Positions 26,891 through 37,000 of a stretch of DNA of 64,000 bases are shown piece by piece. Position 1 is the first letter of the stretch. Every line of letters begins with the position of its first letter. The stretch lies in assembly GCF_030848945.1 (NCBI RefSeq), contig NZ_JANHAX010000001.1, positions 434,001 to 498,000 of the forward strand, read 5' to 3'. This DNA is from Marimonas arenosa (lineage in GTDB: Bacteria > Pseudomonadota > Alphaproteobacteria > Rhodobacterales > Rhodobacteraceae). The notes under the pieces were generated by a model that had not been told where the DNA came from, made no database searches, and was given only the letters and a program-made list of their open reading frames with translations. The position numbers and the translations under genes were made by a program.

Positions 26891-27374
26891 CTCTGCGGGT
26901 GCGGATTCAATGGATCGCCGCAACACACTGGTCAAACCTTTCTGCAGGGGTTTGGTGTTGCATGGTCTTTCTCGGTGGTTCGTTGAGTTGTCTCGCGACT
27001 GCGCTGAGCTTGGCCTGACTGAAGGTCGTCATATCCAGACCTCTGGGAAAGCACTGGCGCAGAAGCCGGTTCGTGTTCTCGTGACTGCGGCGTTGCCACG
27101 GCGACTGCGGATCGCAGAAGTAGACGTCGATCTTGGTCGCCATAGTGAACGTCACATGGTCGGTCATCTCTGAGCCACGATCCCAAGTCAGTGATCGGTA
27201 CAGCTCTTTGGGCAGCTTGCTGGCCTGTCTGATCAGTGCCGTGATGACGCTTTGCGTGTCCTTGTTCGCACCCTTGGCCAGCATCACGAAGCGGGACTGC
27301 CGTTCGACCAGCGTGGCGATGTAGCTGTTGTTTGCCCCGACGATCAGGTCATTCGATCTGATCGCAGCGCGCGG
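26891..27374 (-). mobile_element. IS30-family remnant: right terminal repeat plus transposase C-terminal half
   Basis: The terminal repeat begins CTCTGCGGGTGCGGATTCAATGG at 26891. The encoded C-terminus (stop at 26907) carries NDLIVGANNSYIATLVERQS, LTWDRGSEMTDH and HENTNRLLRQCFP, which are the second and third acidic residues of the DDE site and surroundings. It is nearly identical to the intact copy. Homology ends near 27374, losing the first ~200 residues. The retained right end faces the ligase gene. Confidence 0.85.
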
Positions 27375-27528
27375 CTGCTCTGAGCCCGTTGCGAACATGC
27401 TCCAATCTCCAATTTTGCAGATGCAGCAATCTTGTCGACAAAGCCAAAGCAAGAGAATTTCCCGGTCGCAGCAAGTCAAACAGCCTTTGGTAGCTCGGCA
27501 GTATGCGGATTGCACGCATGTTTGCACT

Positions 27529-28419
27529 TCAAGACAAAAATGCGGAACCGGTACTTCGTTCGAGAAGATCCTGCACCAAGGGGTTCGGGAACCGGCGCCG
27601 AAGCGTGATGGCGAAAAAGGTTTCCTTGATCAGAGGGTGCTCTTTGGCTTCCTTGAGCCGACCGGAGTTCAATTCGTCCTTCACGACGATCGGTGCTACA
27701 AGCGCAAGCCCGATATCCTCTCGTGCCAAAAGACGCATCATGGCCATGTCGTCCACCTCAGCGGCGATTTGCGGGCGCACGGATAAACGGCTGGCCATGG
27801 CGTCGAAAGCTGTGCGCACGCTGCTGTCGGTCGTGGGCAGAATAAAGGGCTGGTCGAGGAGAAGTTCCCTGATCGGACGGTCCGGATCGAGCCGCTCAGG
27901 GGTTCCAACGATGCTGACGTCCTGCTCCCCAATCTGGTGCGTTTCGTATGGTGTCAGACTGTCGTCTGGTGGCGGTCGGTTCATAAGCACCAGGTCGAGA
28001 TTGAGGGTTCCCAATCCCTCAAGCAATTCAGTCGGACTACCCGAGCGCAGGATCACCTCAACATCCATGCGTGACAGAATCGGTCTGAGAAACCCGATCT
28101 GAAAGTTGCGCGACAGGGTTGCGAGCGCGCCCACGCGCAACGCCTTGCGGCTTTGAACGGTACCCGTCAGGGTGGCGACAAGTTCCTGGCCGGTCGAGAA
28201 AATCGCATCCGCGTGGTCCAACGCAATACGTCCGGCCTCGGTCAGATGAAGCTGCCGCCCACGCCGTTCGAAAAGAGCATGGCCAAGACGTTCTTCCAAT
28301 TGCTTGATCTGAACCGACAAGGCCGACTGTGACAGGTTCAACCGCTGTGCCGTGCGCGTCAGGTTCCCGTCATGCGCAACGGCCCAAAAATATCGGAGGT
28401 GATGATAGTTCAATGGCAT
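27529..28419 (-). CDS. LysR-family regulator, probable controller of dabBA
   Basis: A 296-residue LysR protein: HTH at ~5-63 (LRYFWAVAHDGNLTRTAQRL, then SALSVQIKQLEERLGHALFE) and an effector domain at ~90-290. The N-terminal LNYHHLRYFWAVA box places it near the NhaR-like subgroup. It is divergent from dabB across 113 bp. A perfect 7-bp palindrome lies two bases upstream of its start codon, overlapping the translation start region, so autorepression is likely. The effector may be a carbon-status metabolite, by analogy with other CO2-uptake regulators (inference). Confidence 0.88.
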   Translation of the reverse strand: MPLNYHHLRYFWAVAHDGNLTRTAQRLNLSQSALSVQIKQLEERLGHALFERRGRQLHLTEAGRIALDHADAIFSTGQELVATLTGTVQSRKALRVGALATLSRNFQIGFLRPILSRMDVEVILRSGSPTELLEGLGTLNLDLVLMNRPPPDDSLTPYETHQIGEQDVSIVGTPERLDPDRPIRELLLDQPFILPTTDSSVRTAFDAMASRLSVRPQIAAEVDDMAMMRLLAREDIGLALVAPIVVKDELNSGRLKEAKEHPLIKETFFAITLRRRFPNPLVQDLLERSTGSAFLS

Positions 28420-28421
28420 TT

Positions 28422-28440
28422 CGTTCTATTTATTAGAACG
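28422..28440. promoter_or_regulatory. Palindromic LysR-type operator
   Basis: Perfect inverted repeat CGTTCTA - TTTAT - TAGAACG. The inner part TTCTATTTATTAGAA has the interrupted-dyad form typical of LysR boxes. A second half-like element GGTTCTATCC lies at about 28475, toward dabB. This pattern (a strong dyad at the regulator plus a weaker site at the target) is common for LysR circuits. Confidence 0.6.
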
Positions 28441-28532
28441 ATAACTCAAGAACAATGAATTTTTATTGCAAGAGGTTCTATCCTAACAGGTTTCCAAAGG
28501 TCTTTGGCCGCGAAAACTGAAGGATCCCGATC

Positions 28533-30083
28533 ATGGCTTATCTCTTTTTGCCCCTTGTCAGTCCACTCGTCCTGCTGGTGGCGGCACTTCATGCGGCGCG
28601 ACATCCAGGGAAACGTCCCGGACTGGTGCCGAAATTGACCGAGGCGGCCGCATTCGCTGCCTTCGCGATCGCGGCGGTGGCTGCAACGCTACTTGTGGTT
28701 AAAGGCCCCGGCACATCGGCAATGATCGGGCTGTACGGCGTTGGCCTGTCCGTGCGGCTCGACGCAGTGAGCGCGGTGATGCTGGTTCTGGTCAGCTTCA
28801 TCGGCTGGATCGTGCTGCGCTATTCGAAGACCTACATGGATGGAGAGACCCGGCAGGGCGCATTCACAAGCTGGATGTCCGCGACGCTGGCCGCGGTCTT
28901 GCTCATCGTGATGTCTGGTAATCTCTTTCAGCTTTTCGCGGCCTGGACGCTCACCAGCGTGTCACTGAACCGGCTGCTCCTTTTCTACCCTGAACGCGCA
29001 ACGGCGCGCCGCGCCGCCCGCAAGAAAGCCATTGTCGCGCGGCTGAGCGAAGGCGCTCTGGCCGGTGCTGTCATCCTGTTGATCGCCACGACTGGGACCA
29101 GCGACATCGAAACCATCCTTGCGACGATCGAAGCCAACTGGCTGACAATGGTGGCGGCCCTGCTGATCGCCGTCTCGGCGGTGTTGGCATCGGCGCAATT
29201 CCCGGTACATGGCTGGTTGACCGAAGTGATGGAGGCCCCAACACCGGTATCCGCCCTTCTGCATGCGGGTGTTATCAATGCGGGCGGGTTCCTCTTGATC
29301 CGGTTCGCGGACGTGATGCTTCTGGCTCCGGGGGTCATGGCGCTCCTCGTCATGCTCGGCGGTTTCACTGCGCTGTTCGGTGGTCTGGTGATGCTGACCC
29401 AGCCGGCGGTCAAGACGTCGCTGGCATGGTCGACCGTCGCGCAGATGGCCTTCATGGTCATGCAATGCGGCCTGGCGCTGTTCCCGCTGGCCCTGCTGCA
29501 TATCGTGGCGCACTCGCTGTACAAGGCGCACGCTTTCCTCAGTTCCGGTGAGGCCGTGCGCAATGTCGCGGCGATCCGCCGCCCCGGACCGATTGCAGCG
29601 CCGAGTGCTCGCAACGTCTTGCAGGCCTTTGCCATTGCCATCGTGATCTACGGTCTCGTCGGCACCATTCTGGGGTTTGATGGGAAATCGATCCAAGCCA
29701 TAGCTTTGGGCGTGATCCTGATCTTTGGCGTTGCCTACCTGCTGGCGCAGGGCTTTGCCGATGCAGCGCCGCGCGCGTTGATGCGACGCACTGTAATCTA
29801 TGCCTTGGTGACTTCGGTGAGCTATTTTGCCCTTCAGGTCGTCGCGCAGTCTCTCACCGCCGGTAGCCTGCCCCCGACCCCGAGCCCGGGTCCCCTGGAG
29901 TGGGCTCTCATCATCCTTGCGCTTTTGAGCTTTGGTTTTGTCGCTGTGGCTCAGGCGACATTCCCACTGTGGGCATCGCACCCGGCTGCAGCCGGACTCC
30001 GCGTTCACCTGACCAACGGTCTCTATGCCAATGCAATCTTCGACAAGCTTCTGGACGGATGGTCCAAGCGTTCGGTAGCCTGA
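28533..30083 (+). CDS. dabB: DabB, membrane subunit of the DAB inorganic-carbon accumulation complex
   Basis: A 516-residue proton-channel-like protein of the NuoL/MrpA family with about thirteen helices. The antiporter-type core is visible: ASAQFPVHGWLTEVMEAPTP, then VSALLHAGVINAGGFLL (~residue 245), and HIVAHSLYKAHAFLSSGE (~325). In DAB systems this subunit couples cation flow to the soluble partner DabA, which hydrates CO2 to bicarbonate vectorially. The immediate neighbour is a DUF2309/DabA gene 14 bp downstream, so this is not an isolated complex I subunit. GAAGGAT precedes the start. Confidence 0.92.
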   Translation: MAYLFLPLVSPLVLLVAALHAARHPGKRPGLVPKLTEAAAFAAFAIAAVAATLLVVKGPGTSAMIGLYGVGLSVRLDAVSAVMLVLVSFIGWIVLRYSKTYMDGETRQGAFTSWMSATLAAVLLIVMSGNLFQLFAAWTLTSVSLNRLLLFYPERATARRAARKKAIVARLSEGALAGAVILLIATTGTSDIETILATIEANWLTMVAALLIAVSAVLASAQFPVHGWLTEVMEAPTPVSALLHAGVINAGGFLLIRFADVMLLAPGVMALLVMLGGFTALFGGLVMLTQPAVKTSLAWSTVAQMAFMVMQCGLALFPLALLHIVAHSLYKAHAFLSSGEAVRNVAAIRRPGPIAAPSARNVLQAFAIAIVIYGLVGTILGFDGKSIQAIALGVILIFGVAYLLAQGFADAAPRALMRRTVIYALVTSVSYFALQVVAQSLTAGSLPPTPSPGPLEWALIILALLSFGFVAVAQATFPLWASHPAAAGLRVHLTNGLYANAIFDKLLDGWSKRSVA

Positions 30084-30097
30084 AAGGAACAAACCTC

Positions 30098-32506
30098 ATG
30101 TTTGCAAAACTCGAGTCCTACCCCGCCGCCCTGTTGGAACTTGTCGCCGAGGCCAACAATGCCGCCAAGGCGATCCCGCCGCTTTTTCCACTTTCTGCGA
30201 ATGTTGCGGTGAACCCGTTCCTGGGCCAGACAGGTGAAACCCTGGCGGTCACCGCTGCGCGTCTGGCGCGGGTAGGAGGCGCCCGGATTACACCTTCGCG
30301 CGCGCACTGGGCCAGCAAACTGGACGCAGGTGAAATCGCCGAAATGGATCTGCTGGATGCATTGACTGCGGTCGAAGGGCGTTTCAATGTGCTGAGCCTG
30401 CAGGACATCAAAGCCGCTCTGGAGAATGACGCACCCGAGCCCAAAGCCCTTCCCACCGTGGCTGAGTTGGCGGCGGACGTTTCGGGCGTTGACTGGCCGG
30501 GGCTGATCGAAGACCGCATTGGAGCATGGGCAGCCAGTCATTTTGACCAGGGACAAGCTCTCTGGCAGCAGGCCAACACCGGCGGGCCCTTCAGCGCCTG
30601 GCGGGATTTCGCCTCGCGCGATCTGACGCCCGAGATCCAAGGCCTGAAGGGCTTTTGTGCCTTTGTCGCTGAAACCAACCGGTCGCATTGGCGCGCCATA
30701 GGCCGCGCTTCGGAAAGGCTCGGAGTGACCACCGGTGCCGCGACGACCGCGTTCCACCGTTGGCTGATGACGCTGGGTGGATGGGCCCAATACGGGCGCT
30801 ATCTTTTGTGGCAGGCAGAACTTGATGGCGAACAGGAAAGCACCGTGACCGAGCTTCTGGCTGTCCGCATGGTGTTCGACGAAGCGCTGTTCGAACTCTA
30901 TGAAGACCAGATCGCGGCGCGTTGGGCAGAGGCTATCGCGGCCCACCAGACCCCTGTCACCCCGTCAAGGGACCTTGTCATCGACACGGTGCTCCAGGAC
31001 GCGGCAGAAAGGGCACAACAGCGTGTTCTGGCCGACAAACTGCTTCAGGGCAAACCGCGCAGGGCCCCAGGCCGTCCGGATGTGCAGGCGGCCTTCTGTA
31101 TCGACGTTCGTTCCGAAGTCTTCCGTCGCGCACTGGAAGCGCAGGACGAAAACATCGAGACTATCGGTTTTGCCGGGTTCTTCGGGCTGGCCAGCGCGCA
31201 CAAGGCCGCCGGCTCGGATGTGACCGAACAACGCGGCCCGGTGCTCCTGCAACCCGGCGTGACATCACAGGCGGCCGAACCCAGGAAGGCCGACCTCGAC
31301 CGCCGCTACACCGCACGGGCCAAGCGGGCCTGGGGCCGGTTCAAGCTGGCAGCTGTCTCGTCTTTCGCCTTTGTGGAGGCCACAGGACCGCTCTACGCAG
31401 GGAAACTGGTTCGGGATTCGCTGGGTCTTGGCGGCAAGGCCACGGCAGAACCTGCGCCTGGGATAGACCCGGCGATCGACCTGGAAACGCGTGTTGGACT
31501 TGCGAAGTCAGTGCTGACGGCCATGTCGCTTACGGACAATTTTGCACGGATCGTATTGCTAACCGGTCACGGCGCCGACGTAACCAACAATCCGCACGAA
31601 AGCGCGTTGCACTGTGGCGCCTGTGGCGGTTACGCGGGGGACGTGAACGCCCGGCTTCTGGCGGGCCTGTTGAATGATCGTGACGTGCAGCTTGGGTTGC
31701 GTGAAGACGGGATCGAGATCCCTTCGGATACGGTGTTCCTGCCCGCGATGCACCATACAACGACCGACAAGGTGACCCTCTTCGACCGGGATTTGCCGCA
31801 TGGCGTAGCAACGGGCGGGCTCACACAGCTGAAAAAGTGGCTGGCCGCAGCCGGGAGCCTCGCCCGTGCAGAGCGTACGCAACGTCTGCCGCGCGCGGCT
31901 GGAGCAGCGACCGTGCCACACCGGGCACGGGACTGGGCCGAAACACGCCCCGAATGGGGGCTGGCTGGATGCCGTGTCTTTATCGCCGCGCCGCGCCACC
32001 GCACGGACGGTGCGGACCTGTCCGGGCAGGTATTCCTGCACAACTACGACTGGCGTCGCGATGACGGGTTCGGCGTTCTTGAATTGATCATGACCGCCCC
32101 CGTGGTCGTCGCCAGCTGGATCAGCCTGCAGTATTACGGCTCGACCGTGGTGCCGACCCTGTTCGGCGGCGGCAACAAGCTGCTGCATAATGTGGTGGGT
32201 GGCATCGGCGTTCTAGAGGGCAACAACGGCGCCCCGCGCCCGGGTTTGCCGTGGCAATCAGTCCACGACGGCAGCGGGTTCCAACACGATCCGCTGCGCT
32301 TGTCCGTGATCGTCGAAGCCCCGCGCGAGGCAATGTCCGAGATTCTCACGCGCCATCCCGGTGTGTGCGAGCTTTTCGATAACGGTTGGCTTCACCTGAT
32401 CGCCATGGATGACGAAGGCAAGCTGGCCTGGCGTTATCACGGAAATCTGAAATGGACACGATTCAAAGATCAATCCGATGTCACGCGCGCAATAGCAGCG
32501 GAATAG
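30098..32506 (+). CDS. dabA: DabA, beta-carbonic-anhydrase-like subunit (DUF2309)
   Basis: An 802-residue cytoplasmic protein from the ATG at 30098 (AAAGGAAC upstream); the longer open frame is not used. The zinc-site residues known for DabA are visible in order: Cys334 and Asp336 in FCIDVRSE, His491 in TGHGADVTNNPHES, and Cys506 in ALHCGACGGYAGDVN. The His-to-Cys spacing of 15 equals that in the characterised protein. With DabB it forms an energised CO2-trapping system at the inner membrane. It ends the operon; a hairpin followed by a T-rich stretch lies ~30 bp after the stop. Confidence 0.93.
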   Translation: MFAKLESYPAALLELVAEANNAAKAIPPLFPLSANVAVNPFLGQTGETLAVTAARLARVGGARITPSRAHWASKLDAGEIAEMDLLDALTAVEGRFNVLSLQDIKAALENDAPEPKALPTVAELAADVSGVDWPGLIEDRIGAWAASHFDQGQALWQQANTGGPFSAWRDFASRDLTPEIQGLKGFCAFVAETNRSHWRAIGRASERLGVTTGAATTAFHRWLMTLGGWAQYGRYLLWQAELDGEQESTVTELLAVRMVFDEALFELYEDQIAARWAEAIAAHQTPVTPSRDLVIDTVLQDAAERAQQRVLADKLLQGKPRRAPGRPDVQAAFCIDVRSEVFRRALEAQDENIETIGFAGFFGLASAHKAAGSDVTEQRGPVLLQPGVTSQAAEPRKADLDRRYTARAKRAWGRFKLAAVSSFAFVEATGPLYAGKLVRDSLGLGGKATAEPAPGIDPAIDLETRVGLAKSVLTAMSLTDNFARIVLLTGHGADVTNNPHESALHCGACGGYAGDVNARLLAGLLNDRDVQLGLREDGIEIPSDTVFLPAMHHTTTDKVTLFDRDLPHGVATGGLTQLKKWLAAAGSLARAERTQRLPRAAGAATVPHRARDWAETRPEWGLAGCRVFIAAPRHRTDGADLSGQVFLHNYDWRRDDGFGVLELIMTAPVVVASWISLQYYGSTVVPTLFGGGNKLLHNVVGGIGVLEGNNGAPRPGLPWQSVHDGSGFQHDPLRLSVIVEAPREAMSEILTRHPGVCELFDNGWLHLIAMDDEGKLAWRYHGNLKWTRFKDQSDVTRAIAAE

Positions 32507-32536
32507 TCCATCTTTCCGCCCGCGTGGATATGACTT

Positions 32537-32585
32537 TGGGGGCAACTCCATTCTGCTTCAAACAGAAATGGCGTCGCCCCGTTTT
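32537..32585 (+). terminator. Probable terminator of dabBA
   Basis: A long imperfect hairpin starts GGGGCAAC-CCATT and closes AATGGCGTCGCCCC (two or three mismatches, about a 7-nt loop), then GTTTTGC. Its position 30 bp after the dabA stop supports termination. Confidence 0.55.
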
Positions 32586-32675
32586 GCTCCCCATCGGTAA
32601 TTCAAGTGACCCGCGACGCTACCGACACAGAGATGCGCCAGCGCAACAGGCTTCTCTGCACGTGTATAAGTCAGC

Positions 32676-33909
32676 TCTGCGGGTGCGGATTCAACGGGTG
32701 GTCGCAACACTTTAGTCTTTTTTTGAAAGCTGGAGTGTTGAGACATGAAGTACCGTACGAGGACCTTTAATACGGACAAACAGAAACCAGATATGTGGGA
32801 TCGGTGGCAACGCGGGGCGTCGCTGAGTTCAACTGGGCGCAGGTTTGATCGAGCATCTTCGTCGATCTTTCCACATCCGGCTCTGACTGGTGGCATTCAT
32901 CCACCTGCGCGCCCCAGATCCCGCCTGGCACTGAGTTTGGAGGCGCGCGAAGAAATCTCCCGGGGGTTGGCAACCGGAGGTTCAATGGGTTCAATTGCTT
33001 TCGATCTCCAACGTGCCCCAGCGACCTTCAGCCGGGAAGGTCGCAGGAACGGTGGGCGCGAGGCCTATCGTGCAGCGCAGTCCGACCAACGCGCCGGGGA
33101 CTGCGCAAGACGGCCCGAAGCCTGTAAGCTCTCTTTCAACGAACCCTTGTGCGCGTTCATCGCGCGAAAGCTGCGGCGGAAGTGGTCGCCGCAGCAGATT
33201 GCGGGAAGGCTGATGCCCAGGCACCCCGACGAAGAGCAAGAGCGGGTGAGCCACGAAACGATCTGTCGCAGTCTTTATGTGCAGGCCCGCGGGGTTCTGA
33301 AGAAAGAACTGCAGCAATGCCTGTGCAGCCCCCGAGCGATCCGGCGCTCACGACATGCGACCCAGAAGGGGTTGAAATTGCGCAGGATCAAGGACGCCAT
33401 TCCAATCAGCGAGCGCCCGCCAGAGATCGAAGATCGCGCCGTGCCAGGCCATTGGGCAGGTGACCTGATCGTCGGGGCAAACAGCAGCTACATCGCCACG
33501 CTGGTCGAACGGCAGTCCCGCTTCGTGATGCTGGCCAAGGGTGCGAACAAGGACACGCAAAGCGTCATCACGGCACTGGTCAAACAGGCCAGCAAGTTGC
33601 CCAAAGGGCTTTACCGATCACTGACTTGGGATCGTGGCTCAGAGATGACCGACCATGTGACGATCACCATGGCGACCAAGATCGACGTCTACTTTTGCGA
33701 TCCGCCGTCGCCGTGGCAACGCCGCAGTCACGAGAACACGAACCGGCTTCTGCGCCAGTGCTTTCCAAGAGGTCTGGATATGACGACCTTCAGCCAGGCC
33801 AGGCTCAGCGCAGTCGCGAGACAACTCAACGAACCACCGAGAAAGACCATGCAACACCAAACCCCTGCAGAGAGGTTTGACCAGTGTGTTGCGGCGATCC
33901 ATTGAATCC
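32676..33909 (+). mobile_element. Complete IS30-family insertion sequence
   Basis: The terminal inverted repeats are about 25 bp: left GGATTCAACGGGTGGTCGCA (from 32687) and right, read on the minus strand, GGATTCAATGGATCGCCGCA (from 33909). They differ at only a few positions. The further-out block CTGCGGGTGC is present at the left end and at both truncated copies but not at this right end. No target duplication could be defined by eye. One transposase gene fills the element. Confidence 0.85.
32745..33905 (+). CDS. IS30-family transposase
   Basis: A 386-residue DDE transposase. The N-terminal ~130 residues contain the HTH region (LEAREEISRGLATG... SMGSIAFDLQRAPATFSREG). The middle has an IS30-type RKLRRKWSPQQIAGRLM segment and SHETICRSLY. 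The catalytic domain has Asp in GHWAGDLIVGAN (~240), Asp in LTWDRGSEMTDH (~295) and Glu in HENTNRLLRQCFPRG (~333), as in the family. It is full length and apparently intact, so it could supply transposase in trans to the two truncated copies. The stop overlaps the right terminal repeat. Confidence 0.93.
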   Translation: MKYRTRTFNTDKQKPDMWDRWQRGASLSSTGRRFDRASSSIFPHPALTGGIHPPARPRSRLALSLEAREEISRGLATGGSMGSIAFDLQRAPATFSREGRRNGGREAYRAAQSDQRAGDCARRPEACKLSFNEPLCAFIARKLRRKWSPQQIAGRLMPRHPDEEQERVSHETICRSLYVQARGVLKKELQQCLCSPRAIRRSRHATQKGLKLRRIKDAIPISERPPEIEDRAVPGHWAGDLIVGANSSYIATLVERQSRFVMLAKGANKDTQSVITALVKQASKLPKGLYRSLTWDRGSEMTDHVTITMATKIDVYFCDPPSPWQRRSHENTNRLLRQCFPRGLDMTTFSQARLSAVARQLNEPPRKTMQHQTPAERFDQCVAAIH

Positions 33910-34019
33910 ACAGGGACGAAACCGTCGTTCGTCCCAGTCGCTGCCAGCGACCGCTCAACGGGACGGAGTAGAGGCGCGAGCGCGAGCGCGCCGGAACCCC
34001 GGCGGGCGCGATACTCGCG

Positions 34020-37000
34020 TCACCGCCGCCGGACGAGATCGCTCAACTCACCGCGGAAAAGGGTTACGTTCGCAACTTCCACAGCGACCGCCGGATCACT
34101 GCCTGCCGGGATTACCGTTTCGCCAATGTAGCGGCCATTACCCAGGTCCTTCAAACCCTTAAGTGGCTTTCCGTCCAGGAGGATGCGGATAGCATCCGAG
34201 TAGTCCGGTCCCATGAAGTTGCCGTAGCGATCGACCGGGGTCACCGCCAAAGTTACGTTCAATCGGCGGCCGAATCCGCGGACCTCCGCGAACAGGTCGG
34301 AGGCGCGTGCATCGGCCGGACCTACGCGCAGGGCGCGACTCAGCGTCTCGACACGTGTGAATTTACCAATGCTTTCCGCCGCGCCCTCGAACAGGAACTC
34401 GATCTTGTAGGCGCCCGCGACCTTGGTTTCCGGGTATTCCGCGGCAAAGGAACCGTTGCCCAGATCCCTGAGATCGACAAAATCGACCACAGGTCGGATT
34501 TCCTCGAGGAATTCGCGATCGAGGAGCAGACGTTCAAGCTTGACCTGACCGAGTGTCGCACCAGGCTCGTGCTTGATGTCGAGCTGTTGCGGCATTTCGA
34601 ACTTGGACAGAAGCGTCCCGATACTCACGGGCGGGCGATGGACGCGTGCCGTCACTTTCGCGTCGCCTTTTATCGGGCGGCCGCCTTGTGACAAGCGGGC
34701 CTGCAAAAGCAGAGGCAAGCCGACGGTTCCAGTCTTGGTCTCGATCGACGCATTAATGTCGAGCTCGGGTTCCTCGGAAATTGCGGCGGCCTCATAACGC
34801 GAGCCTTCTTCGCCGCGGATACTGAGTGTCCAGACCCCCTCGATCTGGATACCCGCTCCGTCAAGGCGCGGCTTGTCGAAAATGTAGATCGTGTAGAAGT
34901 CGCCCTTGATCACCTCCGCGTCGGCTGTCAGTTCCTTGTTGTCCTTGATCACCTCGGCCTGGAGTTGCCGCCCGCGCTGCCAACTGAGCTTGAGCACGAC
35001 CTGGCGTGATGAGGCGTTGACCACGAAATCCTCGGTTTGCGAGCGCTCGCGCAATCTACCGGTGGCGTAACGGATTAGCTGCGGGCTGCCGTTGCGCAAG
35101 ACGTTGACCAGTTCCTCGACGAAAAAGCGGCGCAGGTCGTCGTCCGGTGCGGTGGTCAGCTTGGAAACACCGTCAGTTTCGCTCGCGATGTCGCTGAGCA
35201 TCTCGACAAACGGTGGCGTGGCGCCGATGCCGATCGTGTTGACGGTGATCCCGAGTCCCGAGTCGAGCCGCGTGGGCGGGACCGTGGGTGGGACGTTGCT
35301 GTCGATCCGCCCCGGTTCATCGGCGATTTCAAGATGGAACGCGCCGGGGGGCGGGCTGTCGTCGACGTTGACCACCATCGGATTGCGGTTCTGCATGCCG
35401 TCGGTGAACAACACGATGCCACGCGGGCGCGCTGGATCAGTCAGCCGGTTGATCGCGTTTTGCACGCCGCCGCCCATAGCCGTGAAACCTCGGTCGGACT
35501 GGGCGTTCACGTCGGCGATGATCGCCGCGGAATGCGTCAAAACGTCAAGCAGAACGTCGCCGCCGACGGAGAACTCGCTGATGTTGGAGTCGAAATACGC
35601 GACGCCGAGATTGTCGCCGGGCACGGCGACGGCGGTCCAGAGCTGCGTGAAGATCTCGACCGCCTCCTGCAGAACCTGCAGTTTGGTGTCGCATCCCGCC
35701 GGGCAGGCGGGCTGGCCCATCGATCCAGACATATCGAGCACGAGCATCGCGTCGACAGGATCACGGTCCACCAGAATACCGCCTGCCAGTGTGGCGATGG
35801 CGAAGGGCTGCGGGCCCTGAGGCGCGTTTGGTGCGTCGACGGTGATCGTGTAGGTCCCGAGCTCGACATCCGCGACGGCCTGGCGGACACGTTCGACGTT
35901 GTTGTTCATGTCGACCGCCGCGCCGCCATTGGGAAAGAGCGTCGTGCCGCTTGGCGTCGTCACGGTGAGATTGAGCTGATTGACGATGCCCGCACCTGGA
36001 TAATCATGGTAGACCATCGTGATCGAAAGCGGCACCGAATTGTCGGTCACGTCGAGCTCGTAACTGAGGGAATCCCCGGTGTTCAGCCCGGCAAGTTCGT
36101 CCACATGGTCAAAGACCTGCGGCGCGGTCGGCAGAACCGATCCGGCCACATCCGCGTGGCCCCAGCCGGTCGCGTTGTTCGGGCCCGCGGCGTATTCCTG
36201 CGTCGCGCCGACCCCGTATTGCCCCGGCGCATTATCCGCCGCGCCGTTGAGCAGCGTCGCGCGCAGCAGTGCGGCGGACACGTAAGGAATGCCCAACTCT
36301 TCGGTGAAATACTCGCGGACCAGAGCCGCCGAGCCGGCAGCCAGCGGGGCGGACATGCTGGTGCCGTTCGACATCAGATAGGCCGTGTCGATGGCATCGC
36401 CGCGCGTCGACAGGCCGAAATCAGAGGTCAACGCTGTCAGGAACGCGCCTTCGACGACCTGTACGTCATCAAGCCAGACACCGTCGCCGACATCGCCATC
36501 ATTGTCAGTCAAGAGGCGGAACCGGACCACGAAATTCGCGGAATTGGAGAACGGGCCTAAACCGACCTTCAGAAGCTCCCAATCGGTCTGAAGGCCGGTA
36601 TACTCGATCGTGCTGCTCCAGGTCGCGCCGCCATCTGCGGAGACCTGAAAACTGAAGACGTCGCCATCGCCCAGATCGAGGCGCATCCAGAAGCGCAGCG
36701 CTTCGGGGATGAGAGTCCCGCCGCTCAGATCGATCGTCGGTGAGGTGAGCGTGATGTTCTGCCCCTGGGCATGATCGCCTGCGGGGCTGTCGGTCCAAGA
36801 GGTTGTGCCGGAATGGGCCGATGCCGCCGATTGCGTCCAAGTGCCGGTGGCCGTCCAGCCACCAACGCCACCTTCCATGTCGTCCTCGAAGACGAAGGTG
36901 TTCGGCGGTGCGCTGGATCGGATCGACGTGACCAGCGTGCCGGGGGCCACGATGTCGGGCTTGATGCGGCCGTCATCCGTTGGACCTCGGCTCGAAAAGG

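Noticed and set aside
23680..27374. An active IS30 composite transposon
   Set aside because: Both IS30 copies are truncated on their outer sides, so no outer terminal repeats remain to move the segment.
28533..30083. Interpretation of dabB as a complex I (NuoL) or Mrp antiporter subunit
   Set aside because: No other Nuo or Mrp genes nearby; directly followed by a DUF2309/DabA gene with all zinc-site residues.
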